Shown here piece by piece: positions 21,844-32,592 of a stretch of 64,000 nucleotides of DNA. Positions within the stretch are counted from its first letter, which is position 1. Every line of letters begins with the position of its first letter. Location of the stretch: assembly GCA_958295665.1 (NCBI GenBank), contig OY282560.1:49290333-49354332 (forward strand). Reading direction: 5' to 3'. A model generated the notes under the pieces. It ran no database searches and was not told the origin of the DNA. It saw only the letters and a list, made by a program, of their open reading frames with translations. The DNA is from Tipula vernalis (Eukaryota > Arthropoda > Insecta > Diptera > Tipulidae). A program made the translations under genes and the position numbers.

Positions 21844-23663
21844 TTACCCTCTACTGTTACGGTTCGATTCGAGCACCCGTAGATACCTCATCACAGTGGC
21901 GGCGAAGTCGCTAACTGCGCTCCAATTGCCTTCTGTTTCTAGCATGAGCTCAACACAGTTGCTCGGGCTTACTTCAACTCGCAGCTTCTCAGCCATCTGT
22001 TTCCTCGGATCGTCGAATCTGGGACAATGGAAAAAAACATGCTCAACGTCCTCAGCCAACCCAACAAAATTAGGACAGTCCGGGCTGTTTTCAATTTTAA
22101 ACCTGCACAAATATGCTCGAAAGCATTCGTGACCTGTGAGGAACTGGGTGAGATAAAAATCGACATCCCCGTGCTTACGGTTCATCCACACAGCTAAATC
22201 CGGTATTAGCCGATACGACCATCGGCCTTTTGAGGACGTATCCCACCGAGCCTGCCACCGTTCCATTAACTCTGCTCTTGCGGTGTTGCGTAGTGAACTC
22301 CTGTTCGGTACGTTTCTCTGAGCGTATAGCCTTTGCCTTTCCATAACTAACAGATCAATAGGCGGCATGCCAGCCACGACGTAAGCAGCATAAATGGGTG
22401 GTGCTCCATATAGCATAATAGAGGTAATCACGTTCGATAGGAGTTTCTTGCTTTTGTAGGTTGGACCACCTACATTTGGCATTAGCATAGAGAGCATAAA
22501 AACAGCCTTTGCTGCCATGTTACTGACAAATTCTATGTGATCCTTGAACGAAAGTCTGGCATCCATCATCACTCCCAGATATCTGATAGCTGACGTCGAC
22601 AGAACTTCATGACCCATCATTTGGAGAGATATTGACTCCTTAGTTTTCCTGCTTGTGATAAGAAGTGCTTCTGTTTTATGCTGTGCCAGCGTCAAACCTA
22701 CAGCTGACATCCAGCTTTCAACTTTCTCAAGTACCTCCATCCATTTGAGTTGAACTTCCTCTATCTCCTTAGCAAAAATGACTATCGCAATGTCATCAGC
22801 AAATCCTACGATCAGTGCTTTTATAGGTAAAACGAGTCTGAATACACCGTCATACATGATGTTCCACAGCGTTGGCCCCAAAACTGAACCCTGGGGTACG
22901 CCACCTAGAATCTCATAATCGATTGGCCCATCGTCTGTATCATATTTCAGTACTCTATTCCTGAAATAATCCCTATAACAATTCTCTGTAAGTAGAGTGG
23001 GACATTCATCCTTTTTAAGGCTAAGAGGATTTCTTTCCAATTAGCAGTATTAAATGCGTTCTTAACGTCGAGCGTAATCACAGCACAATATTTTTTCTTG
23101 CCACCTTTCCATCTCTTTCCCTCGATCGCACTTTGAGCAATGTTTTTGATAAGCTCCACCGCATCAATGGTAGATCGGCCCTTCCTAAAACCAAACTGCT
23201 TATCCGCGAGACCACCAATTTCTCCAATATATGAATCAAGCCTGTTGCATATTATACGCTCAAACACCTTCTCCATCGTATCGAGCAGACATATAGGGCA
23301 GTAAGCTAACGGTTGGTCGAGTGGCTTACCAGCTTTAGGAATCAGGACCAGGGTTTGTAGTTTCCACTGTTTCGGGAATATGCTTTCGCTTAGGCATTGA
23401 TTATACACCTCGAGGAATATTCCTGGTTTGGCGGTAATTGCCGCTTTTGGTATTTTACTCGGACACGGAGCTTTTTTAACTCCAATCCTACAACAAGCCA
23501 CATTCAGCTCTTCCAAGGAGATTTCTGGCACTGTTTCACTTTCCAATCTTCGTTCGATTTCTGGGATCTTTCCGAATTGTTGCGGAAAAAGACTGAAAAC
23601 AATTTCCCTCATTGTTTTGGCACAGGTCGGGGCTTCATTTTGTGGACGCCTAAGCTTGCCCAT
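21844..23663 (-). pseudogene. R1-clade ORF2, reverse transcriptase and C-terminal domain
   Basis: The frame 23663-22947 covers the RT N-terminal blocks (PKAAITAKPGIFLEVYNQCL; KQWKLQTLVLIPKAGKPLDQ; CPICLLDTMEKVFERII; KQFGFRKGRSTIDAV). After a frameshift near 23000 the frame 23040-21844 carries the catalytic blocks (GGVPQGSVLGPTLWNIMYD; VGFADDIAIVI with the Asp pair), the thumb (LGVMMDARLSFKDHIEFV), and a C-terminal zinc-like domain CRFKIENSPDCPNFVG...EHVFFHC. The enzyme performs target-primed reverse transcription. One frame break is visible inside the RT. Confidence 0.9.
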
Positions 23664-23793
23664 TATCAGCTTGTAGGGTCTGCCCCAGGGGTCGCGATCC
23701 GCCTCCCCGCACAGTTCAGCAAAACAGCGCCGCTTGCTTTTAAGACCAACCGAACTAGAAGTACGTTTTGACCGCTGAAATTTCCGTCGAACA

Positions 23794-24660
23794 CTATGGC
23801 AGGCTTTGCGAAGCTGGGCTATTTCCTCGGTCCACCAGCCAGTAAACTGGGAAAAGACGGCGACCTACAAATCTTCTGGTCATTGTTGCATCACAGGCTT
23901 TAATAATGCCAGTTGTTAATTGGCTTACCTTATCGTTAATAGATCCAAGCAGTTTGATATCCTTAGTCATCAGTAGAAAAGATTCTTGGTCGAAAGGCGT
24001 TGACTTCCATCCAGCAAATTCCCTAGCTTGTTCTCGTGGCTCACTTTTCCAGGTATTAAGTTTAATTATGATTGCTTGATGGTCGCTGTGAGTGTAACGC
24101 TCGCTAACTTCCCAGCTAACTCTTGATGAAAGACCTGCACTGACAAAGGTAAGGTCTACCACTGATCCGACTCCGGCCCTGCGAAACGTGAGGACCTTTC
24201 CTACATTACAAAGCACGACATCCAGTACCGAGAATGCCTCCATCAGAACCTGCCCTCTTCGGTTTGTGCATTGACATCCCCATTCGATCGCCCAGGCATT
24301 AAAATCTCCGGCAATAATGACTGGCTTGCGATTTAGAGCATCAGCTACCAGACGGTCCAGAAAGATTTCGACCTGCTCAATTGGGATATTTGGTGAGGCA
24401 TAGCAACTATAAATATGAATTCCTTGAACTTTCACTCTGGTGAAGTCAGCCTCGATACCTGATGCCGATTCTTGAAATATGAAACGACCACAAGACCAAA
24501 CAGCCGCTCTGTTCGTAGTATCAGTCGCCCATTTAACACTATTCATATTCCTGTATTGCTCTCTAATAATGGCAATGTCCACCCCTAGCTCGCGCACTGT
24601 TTGGGCTAAGAGGTCTTGCGCTACCGCACAGTGGTTAAGGTTTAACTGCAACAAAATCAT
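23794..24660 (-). pseudogene. R1-clade ORF2, apurinic-type endonuclease
   Basis: The frame opens with MILLQLNLNHCAVAQDLLAQ, the typical R1-clade endonuclease start. It contains VDIAIIREQYRN, VIIAGDFNAWAIEWG (catalytic DFNAW), LCNVGKVLTFRRAGVGSVVD and YTHSDHQAIIIKLN (the SDH catalytic block). The usual Ser of ISEQYR is Arg here. The domain nicks the target strand. The start Met overlaps the ORF1 stop (ATGA-type arrangement near 24657-24660), as in related bicistronic elements. The frame is lost near 23790, before the RT part. Confidence 0.9.
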
Positions 24661-25800
24661 AGCTCAGGGTTTTGTGGCGATCTCTTGAAAGCTGGGCATT
24701 CTCTAGACCCTACTATGTAGTTAGACTTGCCTTTACCATGACATAGGTAACAGTTTGCTGGGTTTATGCAGACCTTAACAAAGTGTCCCTCCTCTCCGCA
24801 TTTAATGCGAATTTGATTCGCTGCGATAGCCATCTTAGCCAGTGTGAGGGGTAGAGCCAGCACAGCTGTTTTTGTACCGCAACATGCTTCTCTAAGCGAT
24901 TTCACTACGCCTACATCAAGATCATTGAATCCCTCGAATTTACTAATTATTGCCTGGTGGATCTCCTCTTTAGTTGTGACCTCGTCAAGATCTCTGATCT
25001 CAATGAGTTGCTCGCACGGTTGAGTCAACGCTTTGGCCTGAACCTTTACGCCCAATACAGCATCAAGTGAAGATTTACATGTCGCAGTTTGCCTTGTTTT
25101 AGCTTCTGTTAATCGAAGAAGCATTTCACCTTTGGCTCTTTTTCTTATTCGGGCTACATTGTTTTCAAATCCCTTGACGCCAGCGTCGTCTTTGATCTTC
25201 TTAAGGATATCAGCGTAGGTCATATCCTCACCCTTACTAATGAGGATTGCATCCGGCCGAGGCGGTTTTTCTTTACGTTTCCGGATTTTCCTTTCTACCT
25301 GGAGCCAGGGAGCTTCTACCTCTGGCGTCTCCTCGAGCATATCGTCCAGTGGATTACTAGAATGGGGACGCGATGAATTTAGAGTAGCTGTTTTGATTCA
25401 TCCTGCTTTTTTCCTCTTCCTAGTCTGAGTCGCCGGGCTTCCATCTTACCTTCCTCTCTTAACAGATGCCACCTCTTGGGCCTGCTCTGTAGCGCTAGTT
25501 TCATCTTCTTTCGTACCGTAGCAGTTGCTAACCTTAGGAGATGTTTGTGTCATTTGTGTCGCCTTGCTCTGCCCTACCGCTTTTGCCTTACTCTCTATCA
25601 AACCCTTTTTCTTCAGGCTGTCTAATTTTGTCACCCAATGCTTCGATAGCGTTTTCGGGTCGACTGATGGTCGATACAGCTACAGCTTTACTCGTTGATG
25701 GTAGTGGTTTAGTGGTTGGAGATCGCTCTACTTTCGCACTTTTCCCGAAGATGCTTTCTCCTGCGTAGTTCCACAATCTCGCTTTTCCCTGTCGCAGTAT
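24657..25800 (-). pseudogene. R1-clade ORF1 (gag-like, zinc-knuckle RNA-binding protein)
   Basis: The clearest frame (25340-24657) has a basic segment (VERKIRKRKEKPPRPDAILI), YADILKKIKDD, EIRDLDEVTTKEEIHQAI, and C-terminal CCHC-like knuckles (CGEEGHFVKVC, then CYLCHGKGKSN...SRECPAFKR). The CPAFKR ending is typical of R1-clade ORF1. Further N-terminal frames (25776-25446) contain Ser/Lys/Pro-rich sequence with KVERSPTTKPLPSTSK. The protein binds element RNA. Frameshifts near 25380 and 25600, and loss of the first knuckle, break it. Confidence 0.8.
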
Positions 25801-26276
25801 CTACTGTAGCGCCAGGTGGGCCACAACTACAGCATTGCAGTCACTGGATCTCGACGGCTAGGAGCCTGCTTGCTCACTCCCTAAAGCTGTCGGTACTGGG
25901 GTTCCGAATCGCTGCACCGTAACATTGTTTTGAATGGTTGTCTCCATTGCGTATTTGAATTCTGGGTTCCTTCCAAAAAAAAATCGCATTTTATACCTAC
26001 TGCCAGGTATGAACGCAGCCGCCCCTGACATGGAGAACAGACGCTGACCAGAGAGCCGCCCAATATGAGACAGACGCTTCCGGGTTTCTGTGTACTTATA
26101 GCGGTATACGCTCGCGTTGTTTGCCATAGAAACTTCACAGGATTAAATGTAATCTTTTCAGCACATCGTCCGCTTCTACCGCTCGGTCGGGGACTGCTTA
26201 TTAGTTATATATCTATAGGCCGTTCAGCTATCCGCCACCGTGCTGACCCCTACGGTAAGCAGAGCTAGCCCCGGGA

Positions 26277-26288
26277 AATTGCATCCAC
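26277..26288. repeat. Target-site duplication, right copy (R1 insertion)
   Basis: AATTGCATCCAC, directly right of the R1 5' end. It pairs with 21638-21649 (11 of 12 bases). Confidence 0.8.
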
Positions 26289-26409
26289 ATGGTCGTACGA
26301 TAATGTATGTGTCCTCCGATTTGCGGTAAAAATGTCGCGTAAATTTTTTTGCGTAATTGACTCGCGTTTTTTTACCAAAAATAATTGCGTTTAATTATTC
26401 AAATGTCGT

Positions 26410-26418
26410 GGGTCACCA
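26410..26418 (-). other. Primer binding site, tRNA-Trp type
   Basis: The minus strand reads TGGTGACCC directly after the LTR, followed by ACGACATTTG. The first nine bases match the complement expected for the 3' end of tRNA-Trp, the primer known for CsRn1-type elements. Confidence 0.65.
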
Positions 26419-26419
26419 G

Positions 26420-26558
26420 TGTGGAGGTTAAATGAATTTACCAATATTTAAATGAAATAAATTTATAGATTTATTTATTATTTATTATGTTTTTAATTAC
26501 ACGCCTTTTCTTATTCGTGGTTATTTCGAATCTGTCAGTCTATCTAATAATTTTTACA
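26420..26558 (-). repeat. Probable 5' LTR of the CsRn1-like element
   Basis: On the minus strand this segment starts TGTAAAAATT and ends CCTCCACA, one base before the primer site. The inner boundary is well supported by the primer site. The outer boundary is a guess from the TG...CA rule, because no second LTR is available for comparison. Confidence 0.5.
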
Positions 26559-28280
26559 CTGAACTAAAATGATTCTCCTAATCAACCAAAAATGGTTAGT
26601 ACCCTTTTTGGGTAGTTTGGGTAGTTGCAATGAGGTCGCCACAATATCACTAAGGATTTAGTTCAACAGTTTTCATGTCAACATTTCAATTTTTTTCTTT
26701 CAGTTTGTTTACTTTATACTATGACCTATATGACAGAAAGTCCAAAGTTCGAAAAAAATGCTCAAGAATTTGGAAATTCGTCCAATTTAATACCAAAATT
26801 TCACATAACAGCACCCTAAAAAAAACCAACCATTATTTCAATTATTAATTAAAAACAGCTTTGCAGTCTGATTTTTATTATAACTATTGAAGTTCGATAT
26901 ACATTCCGACAAATAATAATGTTTGTAACCCAAAAACTAAATCCATTAAGGCCGATATAAATCGACTTGACTTACAAATTGTTTTATATATTTTTATATT
27001 TTTAATTTAAATGAATCATTAACACTTTCACAATACATATTTCGATAACATACAAATTAACGATTCATTAAATACCGGGCAAACTTCAGTTAAAATACAC
27101 AAAACAAAAGGCCGCCAATTCAGCTTTTAACAAACCGGAATCGTTGTAACCGGCTAAATTTTAAATTCTTCCAAGTTTTTTTATATTTTTTTTGGTTTAT
27201 ATTCGTTAACCCATATCCATAAAAAAATAATGATTATTATGTTTTATTATGATTTGATTAGACTTTTTTTTTTAATTTAATTAAATTAAATTAAAAAAAA
27301 ATAAATAAAATTTTTATTAAACTCTCACAAATGAAAAGCGAACAAACAGCTGACAATTATAAAAACTAAATGCATTTCAAATCATCTTAGCTGTATGTAT
27401 GTACAATTCTCTTATGTATTTACTACATATTCTTTGGAAGAAAATCGGTTTTTTTTGTTATATTTCTTGTACGTTACGAAAGGTAATAAATTATTTCATG
27501 AAATATAAAATAGAATACAAAAAATAAAAAGGTTTAACAGTATTTGAACATAACATGATCTTAAGATTTTATTTCTTTACTATTTTTATATATTTTCTAA
27601 TTTTCTTTCTATCTATTATACCTCCCGCTATTCAGCAATATATATTATATGATTGTATGATCGATTTTGATGATCGTCATACAAGTAGGTACATACATAA
27701 CGTAATACACCACTCTACCTAGATTTGAATTGGAAATTGAATTTTAGCAAATACACAACATTACAACGTGAACCGAATTTAAATGATCATGCTGTGCAAA
27801 ATAGAACGTAAATGAGTCATGGACATTAGTTCTAGCAAAGCTACCTCAATAATCAGCTATAGATTAGCGAATAAAAATTCGATTGTTTACGTAATGGTTT
27901 CTTAATTACCGTTATTATTCTATAAGTATACTTAAATACATATAGAGGTTTTATTTAGAATTTGGTCGTGGGCATCAAAGCGTCAAGCCAATTTTTAGTT
28001 ATACACTGCAGTCTATTCAGTTAACACCTACAATTTTTGAGTGTGTTCTTGTGTAAGGAAAGAAAGCTATTCTTAGTAATAATTTGAAGGCAGCTCCTCT
28101 GACTTTAATCTTTTAACTGTAGCTGGTCTAACAATGCCAATTATTATGCTCCACATTTTAAATTTTTGATCCTATGCTTCCTGTTAGTTGATTTATATTC
28201 AAAATAAACAATTCCTTGTATATTCAAGAAGTTGAAATATCAAGATTTTTTTTTTCATTTCATATCAAATTGATTGTTTA
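26559..28280. other. Intron sequence without recognisable genes
   Basis: Very AT-rich, with A and T runs (27260-27310). No open frame with a family motif was seen. Confidence 0.5.
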
Positions 28281-28930
28281 GGTAATTAACCCCAATGGAA
28301 TATGTCTACTACCTTGATCAACAAGTTCTCGGAATAACCACCGTGTGGCGCTCCCATCGTTCCGATTTGAGTTCTGTTTTTTTGTTAAGTTGGTACATCT
28401 GTTGTTGATATTCCCTCTAAATCTTAGTGTCATAGCTTGACATTTGCAAAAGTTACGTAGTCAAGAGTACATCTATCTCTGTGTGGAACCATCGCTAGAG
28501 ATTAAATCGCGAGGCAGGCGTTCAGCAAAGCTGCTCTTCTAATCCTCGACGATTGGCCCGGATCGACTGCCGCAACTCTCCCTTTCGAGCCTCCTTAGTT
28601 CCTAAGTTGCTTCATTACACCACAGATAATTTCACTAGCAGCAATCCAATTCTTCTCAGATTTTAACATGGCATTCAACACATTCTCGGGAGTAATGTAC
28701 TGCCCCATGATTTCATCGAGCATCTGACTCGTATCTCCAAACCGTGACGATTCGACAAATATGTGTTCGACATTCTCTACTACACCAGTGCATGTCGGGC
28801 AATATGGGCTGGCGTCATGTTTATAATTGGGTCAGGTAGTAGTCGACTTCCCCGTGCTTCCTGTTCATCCAAGTTGTTAGCTGCGGGATCAAACGGTACG
28901 TCCATCGTCCTCCATTTTCGCACGAACTAT
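28280..28930 (-). mobile_element. R1-clade non-LTR 3' fragment
   Basis: The minus strand from 28930 reads, with frameshifts, as the end of an R1-clade ORF2 close in kind to the one at 21.8-22.3 kb: GGRWTYRLIPQLTTWMNRKH and EVDYYLTQ, then SPYCPTCTGVVENVEHIF and a tail LKSEKNWIAASEIICGVMKQ. It is severely 5' truncated. The 3' UTR probably runs to about 28280. The copy is too diverged from the 21.6-26.3 kb element to be a piece of it. Confidence 0.8.
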
Positions 28931-29087
28931 GGAACCTAAATAAATTTCCTCCGCGTGAACAGTCAGAATTCCAGCGAGATTTGAATACTACTATATGTCA
29001 TTTTGTTTCATTGACAGCAAGCTATAAAACTAAATCTATCAAATTTTTATAAGGTGTATTAACATTACAGATATTTTTGCACTGAAA

Positions 29088-29434
29088 ATGTTGAATTTCG
29101 TACCAGAAAAGAGCATTTCTGGGAAATTTTAATTTATTATTTCATTTTGAAGAAAAGTGCTGCTGAAAGCATGCTTCATCTCAAGATACTTCTGAAACGT
29201 TTCAAAAGTGGTGAATTTCAAGTAAAAGACAAAGAATGTCCAGGTCAACCGGAAAAGTTTGAAAACCAAAAACTGTAAGCATTAGTGGATGTAGATGCGT
29301 GTAAATGTTGCTCAGCAAGCGATTTTCGACCATTTGCATGCAATGGGAAAAATATCTTGTATGTAATACATGCAATGGGAAAGACATTTGCATCCAATGG
29401 AGAATATCTTGTATCTAAATATTTCCTATGTAAG
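29088..29434 (+). pseudogene. Mariner transposase, 5' half (split by copia)
   Basis: The plus strand starts ATGTTGAATTTCGTACCAG (MLNFVPEK, the mariner start). With frameshifts it continues LIYYFILKKSAAESM, RFKSGEFQVKDKECPGQPEK and NVAQQAIFDHLHAMGKI, all helix-turn-helix and linker blocks of the family. It then contains a local duplication of a TTGCATGCAATGGGAAA stretch and is cut at 29434 by the copia insertion. The continuation is at 33135. Confidence 0.8.
29430..29434. repeat. Target-site duplication, left copy (copia insertion)
   Basis: GTAAG, repeated at 33135-33139. A 5-bp duplication is standard for Ty1/copia integrase. Confidence 0.9.
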
Positions 29435-29653
29435 TGTTAATTAAAAGGCCGTTTTTAATATTCTCTAACTATATTTTGTTGATCAAATTCAGTATTTTTT
29501 CAGTACTCCGATTATATTCAGTACAAAGATTATTACATTATTTTTTTATTGTTTTTCTCAACGACTTCTATTCTCAGAGTTCAAAACAAACTAGATATGC
29601 ATCAACGCATTCTATTGGTGGGTATTGAAAGGGACAGAAACACTTTCTTAACA
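29435..29653 (-). repeat. Copia 3' LTR
   Basis: 219 bp. On the plus strand it begins TGTTAATTAAAAGG and ends CTTTCTTAACA. It is nearly identical to 32903-33134. On the minus strand it is preceded by the purine run AAGGAGGTG. Confidence 0.93.
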
Positions 29654-29905
29654 CACCTCCTTGATTCTGTTCCTTGAACAATCCTCAATTCCTAAAAGGT
29701 TTCTAAATTTTTGAAATTTAGCTTTGCACAACGACTTTGTAACAACATCAGCAATCTGATCCTCAGTAGAAATCTTTTTAATATTAATTAGACCCTTTTT
29801 TTCGAAATCGTGCACAAAATGATAACTGATATCTATGTGCTTAGAATTCTTACAGAATTTTCCATTTTTGGCTAACGCAATAGCTCCACTATTGTCCTCA
29901 TATAT
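29648..29905 (-). pseudogene. Copia RNase H, C-terminal part
   Basis: From the junction at about 29905 the minus strand reads YEDNSGAIALAKNGKFCKNS, then KHIDISYHFVHDF and ISTEDQIADVVTKSLCKAKF, which are the last blocks of a Ty1/copia RNase H. The first catalytic blocks are missing: they are replaced by the eIF5B insert, whose final residues (AMQEHLKKI) run straight into YEDN in the same frame. The domain is incomplete and cannot degrade RNA:DNA hybrids. Confidence 0.88.
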
Positions 29906-30715
29906 TTTTTTCAAATGCTCTTGCATAGCGGCCACAACATTCTTCGATGGGCCTTTTCGTGACTTATCCTTCTCTTCCTCATTTTTTGCTTTGGCCGTCT
30001 TTTCATTTTTATCCTTTTTCTTCTTCTTTTTATCATCAGCTCCACTAGTTTCCTTTGTTTCGGGTTCATTAGTGTCAGGGGCTTCTGCAGGAGGCCATTA
30101 GTGTCAGGGGCTTCTGCAGGAGGCTGTGGTACGAGTTTCACATCAGGTTTCACTTCCTTCTCAACGATAGCGGCTTCTTTGGGTTGCTCTTTTTGCATAG
30201 CGGCTTCCCGTTTTTGTCTTTCTTTCTTTTCTTTTTTCTTCTGGGCCGCACTTTTGACAGCCGAGTCATCAGATCCATCAGTTTTTGCATCTCCTGCCTT
30301 GGCAATTTCTAACTCTAGCAGAATCTTATCAATATCATCATCACCTTTATTATTGGCTTTCTTTTTCCCATCTTTTGCCGCAGCCTGTTTCGTTTTCTTA
30401 TCACTTTTTGCGGCTTTTTGAGGTTTAATTTTTGTTTCAATTTCCTCTTCATCATCCTCGTCCACATTAACATTCATTTGGGCATCACTATCGTAATCAT
30501 CATCATCATCATCCATTAAAGAAGCGAATCCTCCAGGGCGAGCTAGTTCCGCTACTTTAGTAGAACCACTATCATCATCCTCATCTTCATTATCAGAATT
30601 CACTTGAATTTTTCCTTTACCCTTTGATTTCTTCCCCTTGTTGGCAGCTGGTTTAACAGAATTCTGCACTTCATCCTCATCGCCGCTTTCACTTTTCAAC
30701 GATAAACTTTGTTTC
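29905..30715 (-). pseudogene. Captured N-terminal segment of eIF5B
   Basis: About 270 codons match the low-complexity N-terminal region of eIF5B, the GTPase that joins ribosomal subunits. From high to low coordinates there are GKKSKGKGKIQ with an acidic run, ARPGGFASLMDDDDDD, GDDDIDKILLELEIA, then AAQKKKEKKERQKR and, after a frame change, KKKDKNEKTAKAKNEEEKDK and RKGPSKNVVAAMQEHLKK. The alternating Lys/Glu blocks, the DIDKxLxELE motif and the GPSK...AMQE block occur in this order in eIF5B. The GTPase domain is not present. The segment lies in sense with pol, is uninterrupted by introns as far as can be read, and has composition unlike copia proteins. A different Lys/Asp-rich protein cannot be wholly excluded. 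Confidence 0.85.
30067..30124. repeat. 29-bp tandem duplication in the eIF5B segment
   Basis: The unit starting CATTAGTGTCAGGGGCTTCT is present twice, at 30067-30095 and 30096-30124, without a mismatch. Since 29 is not a multiple of three it shifts the frame; on either side the two frames both read as eIF5B. Confidence 0.97.
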
Positions 30716-32136
30716 AAATTTCCTGATTGTTTTACGTATTCAACATCATCGGTACTATTTATTGCTTCCTCATAGTTTTCTGGTATACATGCATCCCAAA
30801 AATTAACATATACTATATGGTCATCATATTTCGCTGGCAGCTTCCTAGTTCGTTGTAGTCTTTCCCTCACTTCTTCATTTTCTTCATTTCTTACATTTTT
30901 TTGTTCATTTTTCCTCTCATTGTCTGTCTCGCCTTTTTCTTCTTCGCCCATATCATAGTTTTCCTGTTCTGTTTCATTTTCTTGATCACTTTCATCAGTA
31001 AACTTAACGTAATTTTCGGATTTTTCCACAAATCTCACATGACGACTTACAATAACGTTATTTTCCACTAAAACTCTATATCCCATATCTGTGTAACCTA
31101 CAAGTATACCTTTGGCAGCTTTTGGATTTAGTTTTGATTTTCTACACTCATCAGGGATTCTCACAAAAACTGTACTCCCATAAATTTTTAAATTGGACAC
31201 ATCAGGTTTTCTTCCAAAAAATATCTCAAAAGGTGTTTTCCTGATCATTGTATTTGTCAATAGTCTGTTTCCTATATAAGCTGCAGTTTTTATACATTCT
31301 GGCCAGTAGCACTTACTGATCCCTGCTTCAGATAGCAAACACCTTGCTCTATCCATGATTGTCCTATTAAATCTTTCTGCTACGCCATTCAGCTCGTAAG
31401 TATATGGGGGAGCTGGATTTAAATATATGCCTTCTTGCTTACAAAGTTGGTAGAACTGTCCATTAAGGTACTCCTTTCCGTTGTCGCACCGTATTTCCTT
31501 ATTTTTTTTTCCAGTTTGATTTTGTACGAATTTTATGTATAGAACAAAGCAGTCAAACACATCACTTTTTTGTTTAATACAGTATACTGACGCGATTCTA
31601 CTGAAGTCATCAATGAAGCTCATAAAATATCTTTCACCTCGATAGCCTGTAGTATTTGCCGGACCATGGACATCTGTATGTATTAACTCCAACACATCTT
31701 GCGCCCGTCGCCTATTGTTCTCAAATGGTAAATTGCACATTTTATTTGCAAGACATATTTCACACTGCACAAACTCTTTTCCAATATTACTAGGTAATCC
31801 ATCTAATAATTTGTATTCACATAATTTCTTTAGGCTGTTGAAGTTAGTGTGACCAAGAATTCTATGCCATTTCTCTTTATTAGACATTTGAGCAACACTT
31901 ACGTATGATTTTGAATCTGTTTTTTCTATGCCTATTTCACCTGTCAGCTCAAACAGTTTATTTTTCTTTACAGCTACAGCGATTAAATTATTTCTAGGCC
32001 CATAAATGTCGGCACCGTTGTTATTAAATATTATTAAATTATTTTGATTGGCAATACTTGAAACACTTAATAAATTTTGTTTCATACTGGGTACACAGTA
32101 TACATTGCGAATTTTTGTTTTTTTTTCTGGTTCCAT
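30690..32136 (-). CDS. Copia integrase (start of the chimeric pol frame)
   Basis: The open frame from 32136 encodes about 480 residues of copia-type pol. Residue numbers count from its first Met, which is not the true start since pol is made as a Gag-Pol fusion. The integrase zinc site is H91, H96, C125, C128 (KWHRILGHTNF...CEICLA). The catalytic triad is D155 (HTDVHGP), D218 (IRCDNG) and E254 (GVAERFNR), spaced D-x62-D-x35-E. The C-terminal part has the copia-type LNPKAAKGILVGYTDMGYR. The frame passes EEAINSTDDVE, where RT should begin, and runs directly into eIF5B. Integrase looks intact; it inserts element cDNA. Confidence 0.88.
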
Positions 32137-32178
32137 TATTATTCCAGAACATAATAATATCGCCTATCTTATTGGCTT

Positions 32179-32592
32179 TTAATGAAACCCGTCACCAATC
32201 TTGATGTCAACGGAGTTTTCTAACATTTTATATTCGCAAAAATATCTCTCATCGTTTATTATATGATCGGAACACCCATTGTCTAGTAACCAAGTCACTA
32301 TTTTGTTATCCGCCTTATTTTCATTTTCATGCTGTGCTTGTGACGTCATTACTTCTACATTGAATATGTTTGTGTCATCTACGGCTTGTACTGTAGAATT
32401 TCCTGCTATTTTGGACAGTCCGTATGTCCCTCTTCCTCGACCTCTTGAAGTCGACGTATTGTTGTTTCCTCTCCAGCTGCGTCCTCTCCAGTTGTTGTTT
32501 CCTCTCCGGTTGTAATTTCCTCTTTGGTCATCTTTATTCCGATTCGGGCAATCCCTTTTTATGTGTCCTCTTTGCTCACAACCATCTCGCAC
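32179..32592 (-). pseudogene. Copia gag C-terminus and protease
   Basis: The minus frame has a zinc knuckle (CEQRGHIKRDC; the first Cys pair is damaged), an Arg/Gly/Asn-rich stretch (NRRGNNNWRGRSWRGNNN), and the protease start WLLDNGCSDHI followed by KIGDG. The protease active site in this family is D-S/T-G; here it is Asp-Asn-Gly, which may impair it. The protein would cleave the Gag-Pol precursor. A stop and frame break at about 32150-32180 separates it from integrase. Confidence 0.82.

Larger units (their letters stand above)
21650..26276 (-). mobile_element. R1-clade non-LTR retrotransposon, near full length
   Basis: The element is in minus orientation: a poly-A tail (T run 21651-21665), a 3' UTR (21666-21843), ORF2, ORF1 and a 5' UTR that begins GGGGCTAGCTCTG near 26270. 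It is flanked by 12-bp duplications of CsRn1 leader sequence. ORF2 has an R1-type endonuclease and a reverse transcriptase, no RNase H, and ends in a CCHC-like domain, which fits the R1 clade. It sits inside a retrotransposon and not in 28S rDNA, so it is not R1 itself. Frameshifts near 23040, 23780 and in ORF1 inactivate it. Confidence 0.88.
17419..26558 (-). mobile_element. CsRn1-like Ty3/gypsy element, split by an R1 insertion
   Basis: The minus-strand order is LTR (about 26420-26558), a TGGTGACCC primer site, leader (26289-26409), then, after the R1 insertion, gag (21579-20300) and pol (20200-17419). The gag ends in [17 protein letters not shown], the CHCC-type motif that marks the CsRn1 lineage instead of ordinary zinc knuckles. 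The primer site fits tRNA-Trp, as reported for CsRn1. The 3' LTR was not found: the sequence left of 17419 does not match the right LTR and soon runs into another gypsy relic. Several frameshifts and a deletion in integrase make it inactive. Confidence 0.85.
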
